NCBI GenBank assembly: GCA_038503075.1
Contig: JBCAML010000015.1
Location: forward strand, 496,001 to 560,000
Origin: Gyromitra esculenta
Lineage: Eukaryota > Ascomycota > Pezizomycetes > Pezizales > Discinaceae
Reading direction: 5' to 3'
Length of the DNA stretch: 64,000 nt
Position 1 is the stretch's first letter. Each line of letters begins with the position of its first letter. The position numbers and the translations under genes were made by a program. A model generated the notes under the pieces. It searched no databases. It was given only the letters and a program-made list of their open reading frames with translations, and had not been told where the DNA came from. Shown piece after piece: positions 1 to 11,826 of the stretch.

Positions 1-572
1 AGAGGATTCTGAGCACGGTAGGATTCACCTGGGATTTCAATTGCCCAGCCGGGTGGGGGGTGGGGGGGAGCCTCATGGATATTTTGTTTACTCTAGTGGT
101 GGCATCTACGCATACATACATACTGACATCTCTTGCACAGGTCGCGCCTGGTCCGCTGAAGAGCTCCGCGCCAAATCGTGGGAAGACCTACATAAGCTCT
201 GGTGGGTCTGCATCAAAGAGCTTAATATCATAGCGACGCAGAAACTTGAGCGCGACCGTCTCAAGCCTGGTGAGGGGGATCACGAATCGCAGGCTCGTCG
301 CATCCAGGTCAAGAATACGCAGCGCGGCATCAAGCATGTACTTACCGAGCGATACTACGCTTGGGAGGCTGCGAGGGTGATTGGGGCAACCGATCCGGAG
401 GTGAATTTGAGTGGGGAGGGCCAGGCTTATGTCCCGACGCCGTTCGAAGAGTCGCAGGCTGAGGTGAGTTTTAGTTATCCTCTGAGGGGGGAGGGGGGGA
501 TGATATGCTGATTTGCGATGATAGGGTGAGGAGGTTGTGGAGAGTGCGCCTATGAAGCCGGCGACTTTGTAG
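1..572 (+). CDS. mrpl4: Mitochondrial large-subunit ribosomal protein uL29m (MRPL4), 5' end outside window
   Basis: Structural protein of the mitochondrial large ribosomal subunit, near the peptide exit tunnel (family knowledge). Exons are <1..17, 141..463 and 525..572. Codon phase is kept across both joins, and the last exon gives 15 residues and a TAG stop. The middle exon carries the family signature: His-Gly-Arg-Ala-Trp-Ser at the exon 1/2 join, then a stretch containing SWEDLHKLWWVC and a basic helix with RRIQVKNTQRGIKHVLTER. The ATG at 41 is not the start; it lies in the first intron (18..140), whose translation is low in complexity. The true start is beyond the left edge. The opposite-strand frame at 188..607 is a shadow. 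Confidence 0.9.
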
Positions 573-1071
573 AGACTTGGAGGGTTTGAGGAGAGGGAGA
601 TGTACACTGTAAATACTCAAAATATATCATGGGCATTGGGGATTTACTACTGAATTAGAAACGATTCCGAGTTTCCCCAATCTCATAATCTGGCCCAGAT
701 CTTAATTGTGAAGCTGCATGTCCTGTCTTTCTTCCATGCTGAATTCCATCATCAAAGCCTAGAGCGCTGCTGCAGTGCCTCTACCAAGACTAAGTTACTC
801 CAAAAACCCCATACCGGTATTAAACAATAGCAATGACAATTACAACATGAATCCGACCAAAAAGAAAAAGACCAGACGGTGGCGCATCCCTGCATGGCGC
901 TAACAACCACCACCTTGGCACTCCCAAAAGTTTCACCATCCCCAAAAACCATGTAACCACCACCGCAGCAGCCTCCGCCATTCAATTGATGCCCACCCAC
1001 CCCACCCCCACAATAGCCCAGATACCCCTCCTAGCAGCGACTGCCTTCATATACTGCACAGGGTTCGGCAA
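573..1071. other. Intergenic, mrpl4 to rrp14
   Basis: Gene-free 499 bp. It should hold the mrpl4 3' end and the rrp14 promoter. I see no convincing gene, RNA or repeat in it. Confidence 0.6.
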
Positions 1072-2761
1072 ATGGCGGACATAGAGGTATCTCCTACTGC
1101 GGCTCTGCAGGGCGTGTTTCTACTTACTGACCGTGATGAGCGGCGACAGGATCGGATCTTGAAGCATTCACATGCATTTGAAGGACTGTTGTCGCTGGTG
1201 CCTGTTAACGAGGTTTGTATTCTCGTCTTTCTTCCTTTCTTCCTCTATTCTCTGCTAGGGTGGGGTGGTGGCTTTTTTTCAATTGGATGAATGCTGATGG
1301 TTTAACAGAATAAGAGAAAACTTACCAAGGAAGAGAAGCGCAAAGAAGCCAAGAAGGCGAAACTCGGCCCGGAAACGAACGGAAAGGGGAAGCTTGTGAG
1401 GGAGGGGAAGAAGGAGGGGAAGAAGAAGGAGGAGGAGCGGAATGCTGCTGCTGCAGTGAGTGAGGATGCATCGTCGGTGAAGCAGGACGGGCAAGAGAAG
1501 AAGCAGCAGAAATCGAAGCCAAAGCCAAAGCCAGAGCAGTCTAGCAGCAAGGTACCTGATTCAACACCAGGGGAGGGAGACGACGCCAATGCAGAAGTCC
1601 TAGTAGAGGCAGCAACTGAGAAGAAGAAGCCGAGTCCCAAATCACCATCCCAAAAGAAAGCCAAAATAACGACCCCCACTCAATCAAAGGAGCAACTCTC
1701 AGAGCCTTCAGACCCTTCCGCAGACTCAACCTCAGACTCGTCCGCCCCCCTCTCCACCACACCTTCCTCACCCGCCACAACTCCCTCTCCACCGCCCACA
1801 CCCACACATCCTGTCACCCCCGCTGAGCGCGCCGAAGCCCGCGCCCGTCTCGCCGCCCACATTGTCGCCCTGCGCTCAAAACGCAAAGCCGACAACCCCG
1901 ATGGCACTACCGCTAAAAACCGCCACGCCCTCCTCGAAGCCCGACAAAAGAAAGAAGCCGCCCGAAAAGAACGCAAAAAGGCCCTCCGCATCGCCTCGAA
2001 GCTCGCCACTGAGGGCATCGACAACTCCCCCCTAACCTCCTCCTCCGTCCCCTCCTCCGCCCGTCCACCACCACCCACTGAAGAGGCTCTGAAAAACGAC
2101 TTCATGTTCGGCGCCGTCACCTTCGACGATGGACAGGAACTGGATCACACTCTAACCGACTTTAAGAAAACGCGGAAACGTAAAGGACCGACGGACGTCA
2201 TGGGGCAGCTGAAACACGCGGAGGCGAAGAAGGCGCGCTTGGAGAATATGGATCCGGAGAAAGCGGACAAGATCCACGAGAAGGAGCTGTGGAGTAAAGC
2301 GTTGAAACAGACTGCTGGTGAGAAGGTCAGGGATGATGAAAAATTGCTCAAGAAGGCTTTGAAACGGCAGGAGGGACAGAAGAAGAAGAGTGAGAGGGAA
2401 TGGTAGGTTTTATCCTTTTATTTGTTTTCTTAAGGGAGGGGGGAGGGTTTTTGTGGGATGTGGAGGCTGACATACATATAGGAAAGAACGGAAGGATACC
2501 GTCTCCAAGGGTATCGCTATGAGACAGAAGAAACGCGAGGAAAATATCAATGCACGAAAAGAACAGAAGAAGCTCGGGAAGGCTGGGAAGAAAGCGAAAA
2601 CTGGCGGGAAGAAGAAGGTGCAGAAAAAAGGGAAGAAGAACGGGTCAAGGCCGGGATTTGAGGGCAGTATGAAATCTGGCAAACCTGCTGGCAAACCTAC
2701 TGGAAAGTCTGGCGGTGGAGGTGGAGGTGGCTGGGGCGGGGGGAAACGGTTTGGGAAATAG
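1072..2761 (+). CDS. rrp14: Ribosomal RNA-processing protein 14 / SURF6 homologue
   Basis: Nucleolar factor for pre-rRNA processing and both subunit assemblies (family knowledge). Exons are 1072..1212, 1309..2402 and 2482..2761, giving 504 aa. The N-terminal exon (47 aa) matches the Rrp14 N-terminal module, with DRILKHSHAFEGLLSLVP. Residues about 50-220 are a Lys/Glu then Ser/Pro-rich low-complexity linker. The SURF6 core follows (about 270-450), with FMFGAVTFDDG, then a very Lys-rich segment including KERKDTVSKGIAMRQKKREEN. The C-terminus is a basic Lys/Gly tail with a Gly run, typical of nucleolar proteins. Introns 1213..1308 and 2403..2481 are GT..AG. The gene converges on rad5. Confidence 0.92.
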
Positions 2762-3590
2762 AGAGTAATATGTGGGGGTTTAACTAAAATAAAAGCGATT
2801 ACTTTAAGTAAAAGGGGTGCGTTTTTATTATAGGTTTGTCTATATGAAAGTTACTCACTCGAGATTATGCCTAGCAAGTGTGGTGATACAATTGTTCGAG
2901 GAATGCTGGAGATCTTTGTGTTATGCATGATATGTCACTCGCTATGTTTGTTAATGTCGATGTACAATAGTTTGGGATATTGGGCTACTTTTCTTTTGGG
3001 GATATAATTATTAGAATCGGCTTGGAGTGTTAAGCACAAACATAAGTTACTTAAGTAACGACACGATAAAGAGTCAGCGGATACCTTCGAGAAGAACCAT
3101 CGTCGGATATGTTTGGATGTTCGGGTTTATTGTGATCTCTAGAGCTACATTCGGGGGTAGTAGACCGGGGTTTAACCCCTTTAGAAGTGGCTCAAAACCA
3201 TCGGTTTAGTTATCAACCCTCAGTCTTCAATTATTTAAAGGTCATTATCTCGTTGTAGTGGAAGCGGAGGTACGAATATAAGTACACGTAGTCACTCGAT
3301 TTTGATGCAAGAATAGCTTCCTTATAAAAACACGGCAGTACACTAAAATCATATTTCTATAAAGTGAATCAGCAGTACAGAAAAACTGTGTCTAATATAT
3401 CGATCCATTCCCTTTACTATTCTAGCCTCCTTCTAAATACGAACATGGTGACTCCAAATGAAGTCAAATAAGCAAACAGACCACTAACCCCACCACCATT
3501 TATGATACACACCAAAATCAACTAATGTATACAGCTGAAAGCCATGCAAAGTAAAACATACACCATCACAACATACCATCTTATCGCTAT
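2762..3590. other. Intergenic between convergent rrp14 and rad5
   Basis: 829 bp between two 3' ends. AT-rich, with short reading frames only. No gene or mobile element recognised; it should hold the two polyadenylation regions. Confidence 0.6.
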
Positions 3591-6500
3591 CTAATCATTA
3601 AGAAGATCTTTAATGTCGTCAATCCTCGCTTGTTTCTTCTCATCATCGTTCATCATTCCTAACGACGATGCAATAAACTTTTTCTTCGCCTGGATCTTAT
3701 TAACCATCCTCTCTTCCACACTCCCTTCGACGATGAATCGATGCACAATAACTTCTTGTGTTTGCCCCATTCTGTGGACCCGATCTATCGCTTGAGCCTC
3801 TATTGCAAAACTCCACCAAGGATCCATCATAAAGACCCGACTCGCTTCTGTCAAATTAAGTCCAACGCCACCAGCTCGGAGAGATATTATGAGGACGGCG
3901 GCCCCCTCATATTGTTTGAATTTTTGAATAATAGCTGCACGTTGCTGCTGTTGCATTGAACCGTCAAAACGGAAGAAAGAGATCCGCTCTCTATCATTTC
4001 TGGGTTAGAATACGTGCCTTCACAACTCATCACTCGCTAGAGGAGAACTACCTTTGTAATGCTGGTTCGATAAGATCGATAAACGATGTGAACTGCGAGA
4101 AAATCGTGCTTTTCGTCGTAGGCTCGTCTTTCTTCAACTGCTTCAACTTCTTAATCAATGCTTCGATCTTTGCTGATGATCTCGAGTTGATGCGGCGTAG
4201 GATAATCTCCGGCTGCTGTGACCCTTCCTCCTCCTCGTCCATAATTTCGTCCAGCTCTTCTCGAATAACCTCGAAAAGATCCCTTTCGTTTATTGGTTCG
4301 CGACAAATGACGCACCTCGGCAACTCTTCCTTCTCCTTCTCTCTCTGCTAAGACGTTACTACCTAGTCCACATAAGCTCAATTTTTTAATTGTAAATACC
4401 TCGATAATATCTATCCAACACTCTTTACACGCTGCATGGTAGCAACCAGTGACTGTCATATCCCTCATGGGGGCAGACAAACAAATAGGACATTCGTGTT
4501 CCACCTCATCCCTGATCTGCTTTAAGATCTCTGCGCCATAAGTATTTGCGTTCGTCTCATCCTGTTGATCCGAGAATCTGTCGATGAGGGCATGCAGATC
4601 CATATCATCACTAAACCCTTTCGCGGCGTCGTAAGCGGCTTCGGCTTCTATTTCGTCCTCCACAATTTCCTTTTTTTTGATTAATGTCGGATGACAACAC
4701 GATTGTCGGAGGCGCAGGATTTGGGCTAGAATACTAGTATATGATTTCATAAGAGTACCCGCCTACGATACATCAGTGAGGGCTACACAGCTCCAGAGGA
4801 ATGCTTCTCACCTCAAGGTTATGTGCGAAAGATCTCTTTGCCCGATCTTGAATATGATCGTATACCTCTCTCTCAGCCTTCGAAAGAACTATTTTCTCAA
4901 TGATAATGTGTTTTGGAGGTAGGGGGACCAAAGGCATTCCATCGGGCGTTTTCATCTCTTTAGTTCTTCTCAGAACAAGTGGCTCCAACACAGTTTGTAC
5001 GACATCGAGAGCTCGAAGGAAATCCTTGGCCTCGAAAGGTACGGTGATGAAAGTTTTCCAGAAAGAGAAATTGCTCCAAGGCTCGACCCTCAGGAATCTA
5101 ACCAAACTGAATAGGTCCTCTAATCGGTTGACAATAGGAGTACCTGTCAGAACCCAACGGTGGTCGGCACTGAGGTCGTAGCAAGCTTTTGCTGTTTTGC
5201 TTGTTCTTGATGATTTATTAGTACGGCTATAGGCATAAAGGCACTTAATTTCTTTACCTATTCTTTATGTGATGCCCTTCATCTAAAATGATTCGGAAGA
5301 ACTTCACTGAAAATAACCCGCCATGTATTCCTCTTTTCCCGCCTGCTGCTGCAATCTGGCTATATTCCGAAAGTACCGTGCCGTAACTTGTAATAACTAG
5401 ATTCGGTGCAGTCGAAGCGTTGGCGGCACTGCATATATTCTGCAGAGAAACCTTCTTTTCCTGGCCATAGTAAACTAAAGTCTTCATGGTCCCCGGCTTC
5501 GAAGCTACTTCAGCTTCAGATTGCCATTGAGCTAATAAACTCATTGGTGCGACAACAAGAGTCGTACATGGTGCGGGCTCCACGTCGCTTGATGCTTTTT
5601 GGAATCTTGGAAGTGTGTTGACAGTGGAAGTCGGGATGTTATTCGCAACATCAGATTTATTTGTATGTATCAGACTCAGCATCTCAATAGTTTTTCCAAG
5701 TCCCATTTCTAATGACATGTTAGCGTTGATCCATAACATTCTAAAACAAGTGACATACCATCTGCAAGGATGCCGCCCAAACAATTCTGCTCCTGTCGAG
5801 GAAATTCGAGTGATAGCTCCCCAGAGTAAGGGTTGACATAAAACTTATCTTTCCCAGCCACTTTTAGAACAGCCTCATCATTTGCATCCTTTGTGGGCCA
5901 TAGATATTCTTCCCATAGGGGATGCATGGACTCATTACCACGCTCAGACACGCCCCTCTCTTTAGTGAGAAACCAATGCAGTGCCTGTTTTTGATATCGA
6001 CGGAGATCCATTACAAAGCTCTCTGCGGGTTCTGCTTCTGGGGAATCGAAGTCGAAAGACTGCGCCTTGCCTGTGGATAGGATGTTTATTAGTAAATAAC
6101 TCTAGTCTATATATCGCTTTGGGACCACAAACGATAGAGTTGATCAAGCTGGTCTTGCTCCAATTCTTTTCCTTCCTCTTTCTCCACCTCTGAAGCGTCT
6201 TTACTCTCCCCACTACTTGCCACTTCAGGCTTGGAATCCTCGTATTGTTCTGCCATTTCGGCTGCCTGCAAAATACCTGCCCTTTTGTGTTTCGTAGTGG
6301 TGGCATTCGTAGCAGAGGGCTCAAGGGTGATTTCCTCAAAAAGCTTCACCAATGCTACTTGTCTCAATCGTAATGCTTTTTCATCTTCCGTCTCCTTTGG
6401 GGCGAAAATGTCAGAAATGCGATTTGTATCAAGCGGACGGATGTCTCTATGTTCAAATGCTCTTCTCAACAGAAAACATCGCAGCTGCAGATTAACTGTA

Positions 6501-7421
6501 TCATTTGTTCGTATTCTATCCGGAGCATACACGCATACGCCTTCAAACGAACATATTTGCTGGTCGATTAATGTAGAAACAAAAGCCGCAGTGTCTTGGG
6601 GTAGACGCCCAACCTCCTCACCTCGTGAATTGGTGAACCGAACCACAATATCCTGGGTTCTTCTTTGCCTAGTCGGAGGAGCCCGACCATGCACTATAGG
6701 CTCAGCCCTTTCATCCGTTCCTCTTTTCCCCTTCTTTTTCGCAACCGTTGTCGTCCTACGAACGGCTGCTACTTGCAGAGCTTGCCTCTGGCGTTCAATT
6801 CTGACCACCTCCGCGTGAGTGATCAATTTCGTCCCACTTCTTGTCGCCCAGCCCGCAACACCAAAAGCGCCGATGTATCTTTTCTCGGGCATTGGTTTAG
6901 GAACTCCATTCCCGTATATAGGCTCTATACCTAGTAAGTTTGCAACTGATGAAAGCCCTGATGACTCTTTTCTCTTCCGGGAAGAGTTGGGGGCTTCTGC
7001 GGAACGAACAGGTTTCGCCTCTCTCCAGGAACCGTCAAAATACCTATTCAATATATAAGTCGCAAATATATAGAATTGGAAGTGAGGAATTTACCTACAT
7101 ATTTATAGCTCTCTGCATATCTCCACCGGAGGCATCCTCGAGCGCCTTCAAGGTGTCAAGCGACACGTTTTCCCCGGTGAAGGTAGCAAAAACCCCAGGA
7201 TCAAATAGAGAGCTGGAGCCAGAACCAGAGCTTGAGCTTGGGCTGGAACCACTCGCAACAGTGTCATTGTTTAATCCATCCAGCGATCCAGCAGCCGAAC
7301 CACCTGCGGTTGCCACATCTGAAGACTCGACGGGATCTGAAATTAAAGGAGACGTTGGAGCCAAGCCGACGATCTCGGCATATCGTGGCCGTTTTGATGG
7401 AGGAGGATTAGATGATTCCAT
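3591..7421 (-). CDS. rad5: DNA repair helicase / ubiquitin ligase RAD5 (HLTF family)
   Basis: SWI/SNF2 ATPase and RING E3 that extends PCNA ubiquitin chains with Ubc13-Mms2 in error-free damage tolerance (family knowledge). Eight exons on the minus strand: 7421..7099, 7043..6133, 6070..5759, 5708..5258, 5205..4812, 4762..4400, 4344..4052 and 3999..3591; phase closes at 1151 aa, close to yeast Rad5. Seen in order: Ser-rich N-terminus; HIRAN domain (about 175-310); helicase motif I DEMGLGKT (about 515-522); Walker B DEGHH, with the Rad5-type DEGH; C3HC4 RING (C888, C891, C904, H906, C909, C912, C929, C932) set inside the helicase; and C-terminal helicase motifs VGLNLTEASRVF and QAIDRVHRMGQ. All seven introns are GT..AG and about 45-65 nt. 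All key residues are present. Confidence 0.95.
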
Positions 7422-8058
7422 TTCTTGTCAATACGTTGAGATCAAAGGATGATTTTTCTTCTGTGTCACAGTAACCTAATAAGGAGACGTGTTGAGGTAA
7501 AAACCGACGCGACGCGACATGTCAAAAAATCAATTCCCCGTGATAAAACGTGGTTAGTAAGCGTGAAACTGCATTTGCACTTACCGTCACATCCCGTCAC
7601 TCATCCGCAACGCTGCCGAATTACGAAATACAACAATTTTCTAGAGAAAACTACGATAGTAGAGAATATGCCTTGCTGCGACTCACCGAGTATATCTTCA
7701 GCAGTAGAAGGGGCTGAAGATATCGAACAATTTTAGGCCCTCAGGGCATATGCGGTGAGTCAGGCGGGGTCGGCGTCATAGCCATGCTTTACCCGCCCAA
7801 GCTCTTCCCACTGGAACTGACTCAACAGCAAAGCTCCCATAACCCCCCGTGGAGCTCTATAAAATGTGAATGGCCCTCATCTCTCCACTCCCTATCCTCC
7901 AAAGCATTTGCTCCAAAGCATCTCTAACTCCCGTTCTCCCTCACAGACCAATGATCCCACGAATACACAGGACCTCCACAAGCAATTCCTTCGGCTAATT
8001 ATCAGTTAAATACAAGCTTCCTATCCATTACAGAACTCGAAAAAAAACAAAACCACCA
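7422..8058. promoter_or_regulatory. Divergent promoter region of rad5 and the GTPBP gene
   Basis: 637 bp between two start codons. It contains a tandem ACGCGACGCG stretch near 7508, resembling the MCB cell-cycle box core (ACGCG) and on the rad5 side, which is only suggestive. It also holds a perfect 11-bp inverted repeat at 7692..7723. Pyrimidine-rich sequence precedes the ATG at 8059. No gene seen. Confidence 0.5.
7692..7723. repeat. Perfect 11-bp inverted repeat, 10-nt loop
   Basis: ATATCTTCAGC at 7692..7702 is followed after 10 nt by GCTGAAGATAT at 7713..7723. It lies in the rad5/GTPBP intergenic region and may be a hairpin or a dimeric protein site. Confidence 0.7.
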
Positions 8059-10106
8059 ATGTCAAACACAAGGGCAGATAAGCAGATAGCGCATGAGCGG
8101 CGTCGTGCTGGTGAAATCGCATTGAGCGATTTTGCAGATTACGTTGAGAAGCAAACCCGACTACGGAAACCAGGCGGCGATGCACAGGATGAGCACGACG
8201 AGCTCAGCATTATCGAAACATTGGGTCTATCGGACGAGACCCAGCCAAGCGCACGGATACGAGACCTTCTTTTAGGCCCACAGGAAGAGAATGGCCCGAA
8301 ACTGGAAGAACTTATAGTTTCTAGAATCGCAGAAGGGCGAGGAGAGACCTTGTTTGATGTGGGAATTGACAACACAACCGAGGAGTCGATGGGTTTTACC
8401 AAAGAAGAGCACGATTATGCGATGAAATCAATAAGAAGCGTAGCAACGGGGCTAAAAGCCTCGATAACAGTACTAATTACACACAATCTGGGAATCGATG
8501 GCGAGGAGCCTGGTGATGACAAGGGCGCCAGCTCAATGTTACTAATACGCAAGAAGCCGGAGTCCTTAGAAGATTTGCTTGAGATCCGAGTAGCAGTCGT
8601 TGGGAATGGTATGGAATACTTATTTTCTGGTTCGGGTTAAGCTAACTTAGTATCAACATTTTAGTCGATGCCGGGAAGTCGACTATGTTAGGTGTGCTGA
8701 CAAAAAACACCCTTGACGATGGGCGTGGTCGAACACGTGTGAACCTTTTTAGGCACAAGCACGAGATTGAGTCTGGGCGAACTAGCTCTGTTGGTATGAA
8801 GCTGCAAGAAATTCGATGATGTTGCCCAATTCTGATTATCTGGTCATAAAGGAATGGAAATTCTTGGCTATGACTCCGAGTCCAACATAATAGGTAGCAA
8901 CGACCCTGGACGAAAACTTAAATGGGAAGAAATTGGTAATCGCTCTGCCAAAGTAATATCCTTCACCGATCTCGCTGGTCACGAAAGATACCTCCGTACC
9001 ACCGTATTCGGGCTACTAGGCACTTCCCCGGATTATGTGATGCTCATGGTCGCCGCCAATAATGGTCTTATTGGCATGTCCCGCGAACATCTCGGAATTG
9101 CGCTTGCATTAAATGTTCCTGTCCTCGTGGTGGTAACTAAAATTGATATTTGCCCGCCACAAATTCTCAAACAAACCATCGATCAAATCACCAAAATCTT
9201 AAAGTCCCCAGGAGCAAGGAAAATTCCGATTTTCATCAAGAATAAGACGGATGTCGTTAACACTGCGAAACAATTCGTCAGTGAACGTATCTGCCCGGTT
9301 TTCCAGGTTTCCAACGTCACCGGTGAGGGCTTGGACCATATCAAGACATTCTTAAATATCTTGCCGTTCCATGGAAAGTTTGATTCAAAGTCTTCGTTCG
9401 AGTTCCATGTCAATGACTGCTTCTCGGTGCCATTTGTCGGCACCGTGGTTTCCGGTGTCGTAAAAAGCGGTGTCATTCATGCTGGTGACCCAATCCAACT
9501 CGGACCAGACAGCCTGGGGAATTTCATCCAAACCACTGTCAGGTCTATTGAGCGAAAACGGATAGCAGTTCCAGTGTGCTCTGCCGGCCAAAGTGCTTCT
9601 TTTGCCCTAAAGAAAGTGAGGCGACGCGAAGTTCGGAAAGGAATGGTCGTGTTGCCGCGGTCTGAGACTCCTCCAAAAGCACATATGCGCTTCATTGCTG
9701 AAGGTAGGCCCCGACATCAAATTTGGAACCCAATCCTCAGGTGACAATAAATTTACGTTGTTTTCTTAGTCTTGATTCTTTCCCATGCAACCACCATCAA
9801 GCCAAAATACCAAGCCATGCTTCACGTTGGGCCTGTCAGTCAAACTTGCCGTATCATCGATATCAACCGTGACCTTATGCGTACCGGCGACAGGGCTACT
9901 GTTGCCTTCGAGTTCTGTCAGAGACCGTGAGTCATCTTTTCTTTGACTCATATTTACCTTTGTCTAATTAATCCTAATCTATGATATACAGAGAATTCCT
10001 TTGCATCGGCGATAAGCTCTTGTTCCGTGAGGGGCGGACCAAAGGTTTGGGAATTGTGAAAGCCCTTGGCTACGACAGTGATAACCCACTAGTAAAAGAC
10101 GCTTGA
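8059..10106 (+). CDS. GTPBP1/GTPBP2-type translational GTPase
   Basis: EF-Tu-superfamily GTPase; animal relatives GTPBP1/2 act in mRNA surveillance and ribosome rescue (family knowledge; the fungal role is inferred). Exons are 8059..8608, 8665..8793, 8852..9703, 9770..9926 and 9992..10106, giving 600 aa. Seen: G1 GNVDAGKST (about 182-190, split by intron 1), G3 DLAGHE (266-271), G4 TKID (322-325), then beta-barrel domains 2 and 3 with [12 protein letters not shown] and a C-terminus [18 protein letters not shown], typical of this subgroup. The N-terminal 180 residues are the family's acidic/helical extension. Not EF-1alpha or EF-Tu: the N-terminal extension and C-terminal motif separate it. 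Confidence 0.9.
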
Positions 10107-10831
10107 CCACTTTAGGTGTGGAATAAGGAGAAGAAACGATGAAGTTGCTCCCTCTAGGATGGTTTTGGATTGTGGATTAATTATTGTTTATTTGGTTATA
10201 GTGGCTTAGCTTAACTAGCTGCCAACATCGTGAGGAGAAAGCTATAGCATTGAGTTTAGCTACGATTACTCTATGTATGAGAGGCTGTGAAACTTAGTGA
10301 CGAAAAGTATGTTCTATTAAGTATTGTCAATAGGGGCGTGGTGAATTGAGATATATACTTAGCTATTTTTGGTGTGTGAAATTACTGAAAGATTCTGTTG
10401 GATAGAGGGGAGACACCTAGTGATCAAATATTGATGGCCTGAGTAGCTTGCAAGAATATCTGTTAAGAACAGCACTCTTAGTACGTTAAAAATGCGTAAA
10501 AAATCATGAACTAACTACAGGATCTATTAAATCTCAACCCCCCCAGTCGAGACCTAATTAGTTATGGAAGACCTAAAGATTACCTAGATGAGATCACTAC
10601 ATATCGAGTCCATCAGTTTATCTTCCGATTCCTTACCGGAACTCATCCTTAAATCTGAGAAACTAAAACCAATTCCTCCTCCAAGAAACCCCCCAACAGA
10701 TACAACAGCATAGACTAAACCCTCCTGTTTAGGTTTAGAAATAGCATTTAAATATTGTATCCGCATCTTTATATCATTCCTAAACATTAGTTCCCTCTTC
10801 CTAACTTGCCCAGCGGGTTCGGATTAACACG

Positions 10832-10836
10832 TTACG
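10832..10836. repeat. Target site duplication, left copy
   Basis: TTACG immediately before the LTR; the same five bases follow it at 11108..11112. Confidence 0.75.
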
Positions 10837-11107
10837 TGTTGGATATATGGTATATATCCATAGGCTTCCTAGTGTCTCATTTGGTACGTCACTACTCGGG
10901 ATACCGAAGACGTTCGGTATAGTCTATACTGCTAAAGGGGGTTGCTCGGGCCGATCTATTCGGCGCCCAAAGAGCCCCCATAAACCTGTTTATATATGAC
11001 TCCATAGGGAGTATATATATGGAGCTCTTCTCCCGTTCGTCTATTCTGTTTCCTCTTCTCTAGTTTACTGGACAGTCAATATATCAGATCTATTCATTAT
11101 TTCAACA
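10837..11107. mobile_element. Solo LTR of a retrotransposon
   Basis: A 271-bp block starts TGTTGG and ends TTCAACA, so the ends are TG..CA with a perfect 5-bp inverted repeat TGTTG/CAACA. It is flanked on both sides by the 5-bp duplication TTACG. Inside are TATA-like runs near 10990-11020 and pyrimidine-rich sequence, as expected of an LTR promoter. No gag or pol coding sequence adjoins it, so it is best read as a solo LTR left by recombination between two LTRs. The superfamily (copia or gypsy) cannot be told without the internal region. Confidence 0.75.
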
Positions 11108-11112
11108 TTACG
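11108..11112. repeat. Target site duplication, right copy
   Basis: TTACG directly after the LTR, matching 10832..10836. Confidence 0.75.
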
Positions 11113-11826
11113 GCCTGATATGCTATCGAGTGAGTTTTCATGATCCATGTTCATGGTAAAAAAACGTCCGAACTGTCTAGTAGAATGTTCCTGGGCTACG
11201 ATCTACTCTTCAAATCCAACACAATTCGGCGGATTGCTGCTGTACTCGGGCTTATTCACTATGAGCGGTGATTTGTCGTCTACCGTGATAAGCGCTAGGG
11301 CATCGCAGACCTTGACGCGTAGTATGGCAGTGAGTAAAAGGTGTGGATGGATGATGCTTAATATCTGGCTTAATGTTCGCATGAGTTTTGCTTCTTGTGT
11401 CAGGTTGCATTAGTACTGCTGGTGATGAGAACTCATGACGGTATCCTATTGACGATTTATTTTCTCGTTTCCCTTCAATAGCCACGAGAGATTGCAAGTA
11501 AGCACCCAATCATGATAAAGTATACGTAACATAACACATTATGCTTAAACACCCGTATTCAGCCCAACTCTGAATTCACTACTTCCTACGCAATAATAGC
11601 GCGCAATAATAGAGTACATAACGTACACCCCCCATATCCTTCCTTTTTTATTCTTCGTACCCTTCAGTCTATTTGTAGACACCGTAAACAAACAAGGGAA
11701 TCAAATAAAACATAGCAATACAGCATCCTTTTTCTCCCCTTCCCACGCTCCACCCCCACCCTATATGAACCAAAATCAAAAAAAGACCCTACAAAAGAGA
11801 AAAGAACCTGTTTCTTCATTACTGCT

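Larger units (their letters stand above)
10107..11826. other. Intergenic with one solo LTR
   Basis: 1.7 kb between the GTPBP gene and stt3. Apart from the LTR at 10837..11107 there are only short frames without recognisable products, including a 67-codon minus-strand frame at 10584..10787. No retrotransposon coding sequence remains. Confidence 0.6.

Noticed and set aside
41..140. In-frame ATG at 41 as start of the first gene
   Set aside because: Sequence 18..140 has a GT..AG intron structure and encodes low-complexity residues; joining 17 to 141 restores the conserved HGRAWS motif.
188..607. 139-codon minus-strand frame opposite mrpl4
   Set aside because: Mirror of a conserved coding exon, with no family features of its own.
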